Shown: one piece after another, positions 21,861 through 34,995 of the stretch
Layout: each line of letters starts with the position of its first letter
How positions within the stretch are numbered: position 1 is the stretch's first letter
Assembly (NCBI GenBank): GCA_949752735.1
Contig: OX457036.1
Location: forward strand, 6,302,361 to 6,366,360
Source of the DNA: Lumbricus terrestris
Taxonomy: Eukaryota > Annelida > Clitellata > Crassiclitellata > Lumbricidae
DNA length: 64,000 bases
Direction of reading: 5' to 3'
Notes under the pieces: generated by a model
What the model was told of the DNA's origin: nothing
What the model saw: only the letters and a program-made list of their open reading frames with translations
The model's database searches: none
Program-made: the position numbers and the translations under genes

Positions 21861-24581
21861 AATTAGTTTGAGAGAAACTTCTGGTTGAATCTGGTAAACA
21901 TTTGCATTCAGCTGATTCCGAGTTTGATCATCTGGTTATTTTGCTTGCAGCTTAACTACACTGTGTGGAATAGATATCAACTTTCGCACCTCTTTAACAA
22001 AGGTTTTGTTTCAGCACCGCCATATTTGAAAAGCAGAGTTGAACCTATCCCACCTTCCCTCACTATACCTCAATCGGTTCCTGTCTTTGCAATACACAGT
22101 CTCCATCCACTCAATCCCAAATTAAAATTCTAGCTGGTAACTCGTCCTTCTTATTTGCCTAAATCAAAATCGAATTATTTCCATGTGACTTATGCACTCC
22201 GAGCACCTTCGAACGATTCATCCTATTTCAGGTACCGTATAATGAAATGATTTTTGCAGTAATGCAATCACCTTTTCGTCATGGCCAGGCATTTTAAGAC
22301 ACCGCTTTGTTATAAAACTAATTATAATAAAGTAAAGGAAGTCGGCACAATATTCTGATTCTGATTGCTTCGTCACTAACATTTTAAAACAATGCAGAAG
22401 CTGCCTGAGCCGTTTCAATGGAGGATTACTGCTATAGCAACTATCATAAGTATGCACTCATTAATTGGGGTGAGGTGGGGTCTTGTAGTGTATAAAAGCG
22501 AAATGCTAACGATGATGACGTCTATGCATAAAATACCTATTTATTGTGTTGCGTAATTTGGGAGCTTCATCTTCTTTGTATTCTAAAACTTATTCACAAG
22601 TTACCATAATCTCAAGCCATTAACCCTCTGGCTACCAAGGTGGTGGTGGCATACACCATTTTAGATTTCTCCATCTCACACTTTTTCCATATGGAAAAAA
22701 AATTGACATTTTAGTTACCTGTTGGCAGTGTATGAGTTCATTAATTTTAAACACATTTTGAAGGAAAAAATTGTGATGACTATTATCTCACACCGTCGAA
22801 AAACTATGCCCGATACACATGGAAGAATTAAATCAGTGGAAGTGCGCAGCACTGCAGCAGTCCAAAAACCTTGCTTCCAAAACCGCTGACGGTTGATGGG
22901 ATTCGCGCAGGCATCTATTCGTGGGAGCGAGCGCCGTGGGTGACATGATCTGTCGCTTTCCGAACTCTCGTTAGTCCACCGTGTCAGCCATCTCAAACTT
23001 TGCCCATCTTTTCTCTCAAACCAGCAAAACATAGTCCTGCATAATCAGGATGCAATTCGAGACTTTCCAATTTCCATGGCAGGCTGGGGTCAGCGATTCC
23101 AGTCTGCTTGGACATAGTGGCGTAATTCTCGTTCCCAGAGCCGTCCGACCTTTTCTGCAGACGATATTCTTCCTATGATGATGCAGAACATCGAATAAAT
23201 CATCTTGTATCAATAGCGGTTTCACTTCATCAATAATAAATTTACTTTGGAAAGCATTTCAACCTTTTATGGTTTTCGCTCGTTTCTTGAAAGTTAACTT
23301 TGCTCAAAGAGTTAAGTCATCACAAAGAGAGAGTTAAGTCACCTAAACACAAATCTAGTGAGCTTGACCCACACCCCATTATTTTTGTTGACATTCTAAA
23401 TGATTTATCTACGTCGCTAGTGCACCTATAAAATAATTTCTTTACACAGGGCCACCTTTCGAATTTGCCAAAGCAAACTCATTTTGTTCCCCCAAAAAAA
23501 CCAAGTAGGGGATCGACTGTTGGGGCTATGCCATCAGTGGCGAAGGTTAATTCAGCCGAAAAACCACCTACAGGGCGCTTCACGAAGAAGACAGGCCCAA
23601 CAGGATCCATGAAAAGCTGGCTAACATGGGTGGCAACCAATTCCCCAAAGAGGGTTTGTCAGGTTGTTATTAATGAGCAGCATGAAATAAAGAGTAGAAA
23701 TGATGTCACTCCAGTACTGATTTATGAATCTGCGTTTTTGTTACCCATGGAATTATGACAAACGGAGGATCCCAATGACGGATGTTTTCGCTTTATAATG
23801 ATGAGAAGCGATAGTATTGATATAACATAGGAAAGAGTTGAGAGAGAGTGAAATATCAGACAAGATCAGAAAAGATGAAAAGAATGACCAAACGAACACC
23901 GATATGGTTTGGTCATTTACTAAGAATTTAGTAAAAAATTATAGACGACGATAGATTACCAGCAAAGACATTGTATTGTCACGTGGAGGGAACGCGTTTC
24001 CCACGCAGAAAATTAAAGACATTGATTGTAAACGCTAAACACGAACTTGGAGACAAAGCCACGGACATGAAAATGTCGCTGAATACTATCAGTGACAGGA
24101 AGAAACGGAGACGTCTTGTCAGAACCTCATCGTCGACGCACAACTGACGAGAAAAGTTTAGAAAAACTAAGATAATAACTTGGAACAGCCATTGCACACC
24201 CCTTTTACGTGCTAAATTCACTTTATAAATGTGTGTAAACGCGCCGAACGGTATAATAGTGCAATTGAATCGGTTTACAGATCGATACTAATGATTAATA
24301 ATTATGGAAACTGTTAACGGATGATCTAGCTTTATATTCAGCTAATCTTAACTTGTAGGCTGCACTTGTCACACCTATACAGGGTAACTATTTACATAGG
24401 ATAAAAAATACACATAGCAAACGGCTGAAGGGATCCTTTTCTGTGCATCCCACTTCGATTATGAACGATGGCCAATAATTAAAATAATTATATCCTCCTT
24501 TCGGTCAGTTATGAATTCGGCAGCCAGACTCATTGTTCGTCTCCCTCGCTAATCCCACATTTCTACGTACAGGACTAATGT
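21861..24581. other. AT-rich stretch, one unexplained open frame
   Basis: No recognised gene. The frame at 23450-23758 follows TTTACACAG and encodes a Pro/Lys/Thr-rich peptide (for example KPPTGRFTKKTGPTGSMKSW) ending at a TGA. It could be an exon or a relic of an unknown element; nothing identifies it. Other frames are short. Confidence 0.35.
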
Positions 24582-24589
24582 TCTACACT

Positions 24590-26216
24590 CAGGCGCGGAT
24601 TTAGAGGGGGGCGGAGCCGGCGTACGCCCCCCCTAAACCTGCAGCAAATGTTCTCAAACTAAACTGACCTAAAACTAATATAATTGCAATTTGGGAATAG
24701 GATGTTTGAAGTAGCTGGACCGGCAGAATGGAGCTCTCATTATTGCTCTAGTCATGACCTGAATCTTGCTCTTTGCAAATGTTGTAATGTAAGAGAAATC
24801 CATGCAATGCTGGACATCGTTACACAGGTGGGGATTTTCTTCAAGTATTCGCCAAAGCGCAGCCGACGTCTAGAAGAGGCAGTACTTGATGCAAACCAGA
24901 CCAAATGCAGTGAGAATGAAAAAATTGTTAAACGAAAGGTCGGAATTTTCTGTGAGACGAGATGGATTGAAAAGCACACAACTCTGTCAAATTTCATGGA
25001 GCTGTACGAACCGATTGCTGCCTGCTTAGACGCAATCGGATCCATTGATCCATATCCAGATTGGGACAGTAAGGCGAGCACTGCTGCTTACGGACTTTTG
25101 AAGAGTATTACAGATCATGCATTTATTGTAAGCTTTCATATCGTTCGCCATTTCTTTGGCTACGTCAAAGGACTCAGCGCAAAGTTGCAAGGCTCATCTT
25201 TAGACGTGATCCAAGGATATGAAATGGTGACGAGTGTTAGAGCAGCACTAAACAATGCCCGACAGGATGACAGCGAATGGGAGCATGTTTTCCAGAAAGC
25301 TACTAAAATGGCAGAGACAGCTGGCGCTGGACCAATTACTGCACCAAGAATATGCTCAAAACAGATTCACCGAAGCAGCACACCCGCTGCAACGCCAGAT
25401 GAACATTTCAAACGAAATATTTATCTTCCATTTCTGGACAGTCTACTTCAGCAGTTTAGCCTACGATTTGGAGATCTTGCAAAACAAGCAATTCGTGGTC
25501 TAAGTCTCATTCCATCTATAGTGTTTCAAACATCGACGCACTCACTGCTGATGGTATACTTCATTACTATCATGATGACCTGCCTTCGCCGGATTCTTTT
25601 CATCAAGAGTTAAAGCTTTGGCAGCAGATGTGGAGAAACGCTGACAGCACACCAAGAACCCTGTCGGACACCCTCGCTGACAGCCGCTCCTGTCGTATTA
25701 TGTATCCAAATATTACCACAATAATTCACATTTTGCTGCTCACTTCTGTCACGGCTTGCAGTGTTGAACGAGCAAATTCTAGTCTGCGATTTGTGAAGTC
25801 GTGTTTCCGAAGTACAATGAACGAGGACAGATTTAATGCACTCATTTTATTGTTTGTCCACAAGGACATCAAGTTAGACATTGATGACATTATCAATGCC
25901 TATACGCCAGAAAGCATCCAAGGAGAATGACGCTGCTTAATCCACTGGCATGTGACACTTAATTATTTCCTTTTTGGATCCAGGGTTGCATGATCAAAGC
26001 CGATAACTGATTTATAATCGTTTCACTGTTAACCTTCAGTGGAGACCAGTGGTTTTATATGAGAAACTATATATTTTTTAAAGTTCCATAACATTTTCTA
26101 TAAAAAGGATCATTATAGTTTTGCGTGATCTAATTTCATATATATATATATATATTACGGGTTTGGATTGGTAGTATTTACGCCCCCCCTAACCAGAAAT
26201 CCTGGATCCGCCTCTG
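24590..26216 (+). mobile_element. hAT element carrying a broken transposase
   Basis: The ends are CAGGCGCGGATTTAG and the complement of CAGAGGCGGATCCAG, which agree at 11 of 15 positions. Just inside lie matching stretches of seven C beside GTACG and TTACG. TACACT lies directly outside both ends (24584-24589 and 26217-26222), shorter than the 8 bp expected of hAT and so partly eroded. The coding part is the C-terminal half of a hAT transposase. Confidence 0.8.
24684..25930 (+). pseudogene. hAT transposase (ZMYM1/DUF4371-like), C-terminal part, frameshifted
   Basis: The first frame (to 25613) begins within the catalytic RNase H-like region. It has CSSHDLNLALCKC, the position of the conserved C-x2-H-xLNL motif of hAT proteins, and FCETRWIEKH, which matches the family's TRW motif. 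A frameshift near 25522 moves the reading to a second frame ending at 25930. That frame contains the hAT dimerisation block, VERANSSLRFVKSCFRS followed by NEDRFNALILLFVHKD. The N-terminal zinc finger and DDE start are missing, so no active transposase can be made. It once cut and pasted its element in the nucleus. The element at 39044-40470 retains the complementary N-terminal half of a similar protein. Confidence 0.85.
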
Positions 26217-26800
26217 TACACTGGCTTTCTGTTGCATCTCGTTTCCAATGCAAGGCACTGCCCATGAGTCTGAAGGACTCAAAATGGACAAGTTCCTACA
26301 CACCTTCCTCCTGAATTCTGATCTTTTCAGTTCCTCGACCATCATTACTAATCACACCACCACCACTTCCATCAGGCTCCTCTATACATCACACCTCGGG
26401 CTTTTCATTCGAAACCGAATACACTCCTTATCAAGAATCTTTACTCTGTCTCATCTGATACTCCACCATCCAATTCCAGACCAAGACGACACCTGGCTTA
26501 GTAGCTTTTCCGCCTCCTCTTGTCCTATGGTAGCTCGACCCAGACGACCTTTGGACTTCACCTACGGACAACCTATTTGACGTAACGTAGCGCTCGTAAA
26601 TAAGCTGTTGCCCGCGCTTGGCTTTCAAGTGGCGCTTCAAAAGTTCGGAGATAACGATCGCGATTACGATATCTTTGTGGCTAGATGCACAAACTCGTCT
26701 CCCCGTTCTCTTCCCGCCCTCTCTGGTCTGCTGATCAACTTGATCTCCTAGTTCCCCAGGCAAGGACTGCCATTATGTAGCCCAACGCCCTGCCATTGCC
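26217..26800. other. Non-coding stretch between elements
   Basis: Overlapping frames on both strands (26248-26580 and 26431-26763) have no recognised motif. It lies between the hAT element and the LINE tail. Confidence 0.4.
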
Positions 26801-26802
26801 AT

Positions 26803-29031
<2,229 letters not shown>

Positions 29032-29257
29032 GATTGTAGATTGTAGATCCTTCTATGTGGAATGACATCCTCCCACCATTAGTAGTAAGATCTTATGGGG
29101 GGGATGTCCATTGTGCATCACTTTTTGGTGCTGCAAGCAAAGAAAGATATTTTTAAGCTCAGGAAGAAGTTCTAAGAAAAATGTGATATACATGGTAGCG
29201 CCAGTTTAGACTTATTAATTTTGTCGCATTCAATGACTTTGTGATTTTCCCGTACAG

Positions 29258-29339
29258 ATGCTATGTCTTTGCCGTCCCCTACAACATATATAGCGACCCA
29301 GCTGAAGGACAGCATGTACAATGCAGCGAATCGGTGGAG
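29258..29339 (+). CDS. Candidate internal exon, Cys-containing
   Basis: TTTTCCCGTACAG precedes 29258 and GTATGT follows 29339, both good splice sites. In the open frame (phase 2 in, phase 0 out) it encodes 27 residues including CYVFAVPYNIYSDPAEG and HVQCSESVE. The entry phase does not match the exit of exon 2 (phase 0), so if it belongs to the chitin-binding gene another exon is missing. It shares the string CCTAYAACATATAT with the exon at 19704. It is low in length and therefore uncertain. Confidence 0.3.
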
Positions 29340-29795
29340 GTATGTAACTACGTGTCGTGACTGAAAGAGATTGCCATTGTTGAAACCTTAGCGTTATTAT
29401 CTGTTTAATCTATTATGATTGCGCTATCGCAACACTGACTGCATATATTTTCTGCTCTTATATATAACATGGATGTCAACTTTAAAACAGGTGTGCACTT
29501 AATCTGCCTATTTATCAGCATTTGAGTGGCATAATTATAATGGAGCCAATCGATATTATTGTATTATATTGTATATTACATAACTATGAACATTTATAGA
29601 GCGATTATTGTTCAGTACTAGCTATTCAAAGTTGCACAGAGCGTGACAGCCCTGAGGAAATAGGAAAGACTTGAAGCGGCGAAGGGCCGAAGACGACAGT
29701 TCACCGCACAATGTTACCCAAACATCCTTGACTATTAATAGAGCACAGGACTGATCAAAAGGACAACCGGAATAATTATTGGGAACACAATAGAC
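29340..29795. other. Non-coding stretch
   Basis: No recognised feature. A minus frame (29622-29840) lacks motifs. Confidence 0.4.
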
Positions 29796-31427
29796 ATATT
29801 TTTTTTTAGACATAGACATATTTTTTATTGATCCCATCAATTCAATTGTACATGTATGTTTAACAAAGTATAGACATAATTCGCAATAAGAAAATACTCA
29901 AAGTGAATAGGTATTATAAGAGTGAGGGAGCAAGTAGGCACACCAAAAGGGACAAGTCCCGCTAAGCAGGGGCCTAATTAACAAAGTGAAGTGAGAAAGT
30001 GAAAGCTGAAGTGAGTATTGGAATACAGAGATATTACTTAACTAGGGAAAGAAAAAAATTATTATAAAAAACAAAACTAATGTAGTTAACACTACATGAA
30101 AAACTCAGAGAAAGAACAAAATAAAAGCAAAAGCAATCAAACAATCAAATAAATCAGCATTAGCATGGGTAACCCCTCATGCTATATTAACAGAAAACAT
30201 TACATAATGTATACACACGTAACAGGTGTTTAAAATGAGTTAAGTTAGTAGCCTTACGAATGTGAATCGGAATTTTATTCCATATGACAGGGCCTTGGAA
30301 TTTAATAGAAAATTTCCGAATATTTGTTTTTGCAAAAATAATACTGAAGTCTCTATTACCTCTAGTGAGTCCAGGATGCAATGCAGGAGAGAAGTAAGAT
30401 GCAAAGGAAGAAGGGAGGAGGTTATTGATGTATTGATACATAAATTGAGATGTCTGTTAAAATCTAATCTGCTTAATATTTAGGAGTTTATGCTCAGCAA
30501 ATAAGGGACCAGTATGACAGTTAACAGTGGATTTAGTGATAACTCGTATGGCTTTTTTTTGTAAGGTCCTTAAAACATGGAGATGGGTATCATAGGTTGA
30601 AGTCCAAATTAAATTAGAGTAAGTAAGGTATGGATAGACTAGGGTGAAATATAGATTGATAAGCACATGAGAGGGAAGCAAGTAAGAGACTCTCTTAATA
30701 ATGCCTATGCTTTTTGAATTTTTTTACTTATTTCGTCTATATGAACTTTCCATTTTAGGTGCTGATCAATATGAACGCCAAGGAATTTTGTCGTGTAAAC
30801 TTGAGGAATTACTTTATTGTCAATAAGCAGCTCATTATTTGTTATAGGTATTGGTTTTTTATTTGAGCGAAATATGATATAATTAGTTTTAGATAGATTT
30901 AATGAAAGTTTATTTGCCTTGAACCAATCACTAGCTGATATTAATTCATTATTGACTAACTGAAGAAGCTGATCATAGGAGGCATGCGATAAAAATACAT
31001 TAGAATCATCTGCAAATAGAATATAGTGTAAGATGGATGATGAATTTGGGAGGTCATTGATATAGATTAAAAACAGGAGAGGACCAAGGATAGAGCCTTG
31101 AGGTACTCCAAATTCTATAGTTTGAAAGTTAGACAATTTTCCATTACAAAGCACCTGCTGTAGACGATTGTCCAAATAACTACTAAGCCATCGAAGTGCA
31201 TTATCTCTAATACCATAGTGTTCAAGTTTATACAAAAGTATTTTGTGGTCCACAGTATCAAAGGCCTTTGCAAGGTCAAGGAAGATACCAATTGAGTACT
31301 CATTATTGTCCATGGCCTTGGTAATTTTGTCCTGTATATCAATCAGTGACATGGAGGTAGAGTGACCCGGCTGAAAGCCATGCTGAAACGGATACAATAG
31401 TTGTTGAGCAGCAACTGACGACTTCAA
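29796..31427 (-). mobile_element. LINE B (Jockey/CR1-like), 5'-truncated
   Basis: A minus-strand LINE. The 3' untranslated part lies at 29796-30186 and ends in an A-rich tail (T8 on the plus strand near 29800). The C-terminal region is in frames 30187-30441 and 30457-30681, and the reverse transcriptase at 30705-31427. Its protein is clearly different from those of LINEs A and C. Confidence 0.9.
30187..31427 (-). pseudogene. Reverse transcriptase of LINE B, broken
   Basis: The main frame has FQPGHSTSMSLID, LDLAKAFDTVDHKILL, GVPQGSILGPLLFLIYIND and FADD at 31005-31016 (complement), then SKTNYIIF and LGVHID: reverse transcriptase blocks 2 to 7 in order. At least two frameshifts separate it from two C-terminal segments, one of which includes GPVIWNKIPIHIRKA. 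The first blocks and the endonuclease are missing upstream of 31427. It is a dead-on-arrival copy. Confidence 0.9.
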
Positions 31428-31439
31428 ACGATGCTAAGT

Positions 31440-32030
31440 GATGATTAATTATGTGTAATTCTGGCGTCATTAGTTAACTACTTTAAAAAGCGATGAATTA
31501 ATAGTTTATTCTCACTAAATATTTTCTCCAATGAGTAATCACAAACAGAAAGTACACAGTACTCATTGTGTTTCTTCAATGACATTTCTGAGATTTCCTG
31601 CTACCATGCAATAACTTTATAGTTATTTCATCAAATTAATCATAGACCTGTTTACATTTTTTTAAATGTCTTCTTGGAAACACATTGGCTATAAACACTG
31701 GTGGACATTGTAAACTATTACGAGAGGCTTTCGACTAATCGTCAAAAGGACTTTAGACACTTCTGCTCTAATCTGATTTAAAAAAAATTCAATTATAACA
31801 AAAATTAAAGCAATCATTTTATGCACTTCGTGTCCTTGTGTCGCATGGTTTGACTGGCAGCCGACTACATGATGTTGTACATTCCACCACAGTCGCGCGA
31901 ATGCTTTATTCTTCGCCAGCATGGTGGGGTTTTGCAAATGAGGGTCAGAGGGTCTGTCCGCTATTATCGGAAAGTTGATAAGACAGGGTTTTGTGCCATC
32001 TAACACCCCTACTTTTGACATGTTATGTTC
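31440..32030. other. Non-coding stretch
   Basis: A 132-codon minus frame (31689-32087) has no recognised motif and partly overlaps the LINE fragment that follows. I would not call it a gene. Confidence 0.4.
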
Positions 32031-32033
32031 CAA

Positions 32034-32374
32034 GGCAGATGTATCCCTTTTTCTTCTATCCTCTGTGACCCCGGGCATGTCCTCCATTATCTTCTTCCAC
32101 CTGAACGTGTAACTGGTTACTCCCTTAGGCCCCGATCACACAATCTTGAAATACCACGTTGTGATTCTTTGATTGCAAAGGGATTTATCACCAGCATGTT
32201 ATATAGTTAACTTGATTGACGATGATAGTTTAGTAATTGTATTATATTTAACTTTTGATTTTAATTTGCACGCTTTTATTACCTATTATTACTTCTATGT
32301 ATTATAATGATGTTCTGTGTCCCATTGTGCGTTTGCAAGTGGAGTAATAAAAAAATACTTACTTACTTACTTTA
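32034..32374 (+). mobile_element. LINE 3' fragment with (TTAC)n tail
   Basis: Encodes the C-terminal end of a LINE polyprotein. HYLLPPERVTGYSLRPRSHN matches the HxLLPP...LRPR block found at the end of CR1/Jockey-type reverse transcriptases. It is followed by KGFITSMLY, a 3' UTR with AATAAAAAAA and a CTTACTTACTTAC tail. Strongly 5'-truncated. Confidence 0.75.
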
Positions 32375-32697
32375 ACAACTACTACAGTAACTGCTGAGAC
32401 TTCTGCTACAAACCCAACTGCTACTACTGCCACTGTCACTGCTACTGGCACTGCTACTGCTTATAGGCCTACTACTACTTATACGATGTAAATAATTATT
32501 ATTGTCCAATGTGATCGCCAATATTAGTCATAATCAACCAGTTCTTTGATTAAATTGGTTAGCGAAATGGCTGGAGCGCTTTTTTTAGACACCCTAAACA
32601 GATGGTTATAAGATGTTATATAAACGTATAATTAAACAAAATACACATTTCAGCGTAAAATGATAACTTTCATCTTAAATACACGTTGCCGACAGCA

Positions 32698-32870
32698 ACG
32701 GCCTCTGTTGTCATAAGTTTTCGTTAGAACTATGAATTCCTCCTCCTCCTCCTCCTCCTCCTCCTCCTCTTCCTTCTCCTCCTCTTCCTCCTCGTCCTCC
32801 TCCTCGAGGGAAACGGCCTATGTTGTCATAAGCCCTCGGCAAATCTAGATCCATCCATCCATCCACCATC
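32698..32870 (-). repeat. Decayed dispersed repeat copies around a (TCC)n tract
   Basis: Two partial minus-strand matches to the ~95-bp repeat (GCCTCTGTTGTCATA near 32702; CCTATGTTGTCATAAG and GATCCATCCATCC near 32816-32870) flank a (TCC)n run at 32739-32806. Probably one repeat split or duplicated around the microsatellite. Confidence 0.6.
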
Positions 32871-32934
32871 TTGGGCATTCGAGGAAACACGTAAACGGTC
32901 GCAGTAGCAGAAGAACTGGACAATAATAATTATT

Positions 32935-33530
32935 TATATCGGATAAGTAGTAGTAGGAGGACTATACGCAGTAACAGTGGCAGTTGAAGTAATAGCAGTC
33001 GGGGTAGCAGCAGAAGTTACAGCAGCAGTAGTTCTTCTAATTTGAATTTGTAAAAGTCATATTGCAACAGAAGCGTCTCAAGTGCTTTCCGTCTACAAGG
33101 TCGCCTCTCTTAAAGTTCTGGTGTTATATTGCATTGGAGTATCCTTAAACCGTCTCTAGTATAGTGGCTGTTTTACTAGAAATAAAAAGTGGCGGGGATC
33201 GTAGTACAAGTAGCAATGTAGCAGCAATTATTAACATTGCAGAGAGATAGAATCTGAAGTATCAAATGCGTCTGGTGACCTTCGCTACATTCGCTTCAGT
33301 TGTTCCAAATTCCACATCCACGCATCCATGCTCTCTATCCTCCTCCTCCTCCTCCCTCTCCTTCCGTTCATCTTCTTCTGCTGCAGCAACCAGAGCATCA
33401 TCAGTCATCGTTCAGTTGCATCGGAATGTTGTTCGCAGTTCTCACGATTCTCATCTGCTTTGCTTTCATCGTTAAATTCACACTCAGCGACTACGGTAAG
33501 TTACAGGCGCTACACAAATATACCAGGACT
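32935..33530 (+). repeat. Duplicated locus, copy 1 (AGC/AGT-rich 5' region plus signal-peptide exon)
   Basis: This block resembles 41330-42215 in order: an AGC/AGT/AAT trinucleotide tract, CTCTAGTATA..TGG, a TCTGAAGTAT segment, GACTTTCGCTACAC-like sequence, a CTCCTCC pyrimidine tract, a 70-bp exon, and ~35 bp of intron (TACAGGCGCTACACAAATAT). Similarity is highest from the pyrimidine tract to the exon and then stops, which indicates an old duplication with the exon preserved. Confidence 0.75.
33426..33495 (+). CDS. Signal-peptide exon of a secreted-protein gene, copy 1
   Basis: The ATG at 33426 starts 23 codons beginning MLFAVLTILICFAFIVKF and ending TLSDY, plus one base (phase 1) before GTAAGT. 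The strongly hydrophobic core fits a cleaved signal peptide. The paralogous exon at 42108 keeps the length, phase, start and donor, with Thr-to-Leu and Ile-to-Asn changes. Phase 1 after a leader matches the chitin-binding gene at 8894, so a modular secreted protein is likely, but no downstream exon could be assigned with confidence. The product beyond the leader is unknown. Alternative: a single-pass membrane anchor. Confidence 0.6.
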
Positions 33531-34165
33531 AATTCAATACAACGAGGAAATAATATCACAATTTTTGATATAATGATTAACCTGCCGAGAATTCAGAAAC
33601 TTGGTGTCGCTTGCCATTTTATAAAACGGTTGACATCTAAATGTGGGTGTCTAGCGCATCATGAATATTCAATACGACGAAACAACATCGAGTGGACAGA
33701 AAAATAATTCATAAACAAATTCTCGAATCACATTTTACTTTTCAAGTGATACATGACCAACATGTTTATACAGCCTTCCATTGCAGGACTTTTTAAGTAA
33801 ATTTTTAGAACTGCACAACAAGCAATTTGTAGACCTTTGTGAGAATTTTTCCGAAAAATTTCGCCAGTCGACGGCCAAAACATCTGTAGACCTTTTTTGG
33901 AATCCTAAATTTTCCCAACCAGAAATGTCACAAGTCGCTGCATATAAAATCTCATGGCCCTTTTTGAGTCATCCACTTGCAATTGGGAAAAATTAATCAT
34001 CAATTATCCATGGTCCAAGCCGCACTAGCAGTTCAAAGGAATACAAGAAAACACGAAATGAGGACAGCTAAACACAGCTGAAACTAAATGCTGACATTAA
34101 AGACGTCCAATTGCAGTCACGCAACACTGGGAAAGAACCCGAAACGTTTAGTCATAAGATCTGTA
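33531..34165. other. Presumed intron sequence
   Basis: No exon identified. A segment with TTTTTAGAACTGCACAAC at 33800 recurs near 44679, so part of it is repetitive. Confidence 0.4.
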
Positions 34166-34173
34166 GTCATTTG

Positions 34174-34987
34174 CAGTGATGCCACAGCTGGGTTTTTTCC
34201 ACTAGATCTGGGTTTTTTGGCCTTCGTCTGGGTTTCTGGGTTTTTTGGGGCAAGATCTGGGTTTATTTTGGTGAGTTGACATTTTGTACTTAAAACACAT
34301 GATTATTCTGTGAAATTCAATGTAAAATGGTTTTGATACATAATCTTTTCCACTAATTTTAATTTTAAACTCCACAATCAAGATCCTACGTTGTCAATTC
34401 ACAAATAATTTAAAACCTGAATAATAGTTCTGCACAGAAATAAACCATTTTGACATTTCAAATAGGTCAGGTCCTTGTAAAGCCGTATTACATCTATAAC
34501 ATGCATATACAGTTATACACTGTAGGTCAGGTCAATCCTCTAGTGGTATAATAGCCAAGTTGTTGCAGAGTATAATTAATGTTCTAGGTGGTTAAAACGT
34601 TGGATTGTTGGTGTATTAAGAAAATTTTGCTGGAAACCTCGGATAACTTTAAAACTTTGTAAACTTAAGCTACGTGTGTTATGTGCTTACGATTCTGGTA
34701 GACTCGGCCCGCTGCGCATGCGCACACGAATATATCGATTAAGTTTATTGTCAGTATGGATCCCGAGTCTCTGACAACTTTGACAATATTAATACTTTAA
34801 AGTTGTAATTGCATTTTATTCCACTCTTTTGACCACAATTTAGTTAATTCTCATGCGAACAAGCGAAAAACCAACTAGATTTGAACAAAGGGGGTCTAAA
34901 ATAGCTTATATGAATAGTCTGGGTTTTTCTGGGTTTTTTTTGGGAAGGAAATCTGGGTTTATTTCAGAAACCTCAGTGGTAACACTG
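34174..34987. mobile_element. Non-autonomous hAT element, 814 bp
   Basis: Starts CAGTGATGCCAC and ends with the complement of CAGTGTTACCAC. The flanking 8 bp are GTCATTTG (34166-34173) and GTTATTTG (34988-34995), seven of eight alike. CTGGGTTTTTT repeats occur just inside both ends. There is no transposase frame. Confidence 0.82.
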
Positions 34988-34995
34988 GTTATTTG

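Noticed and set aside
31689..32087. 132-codon minus-strand ORF
   Set aside because: Overlaps the plus-strand LINE C-terminal block and lacks any recognisable motif.
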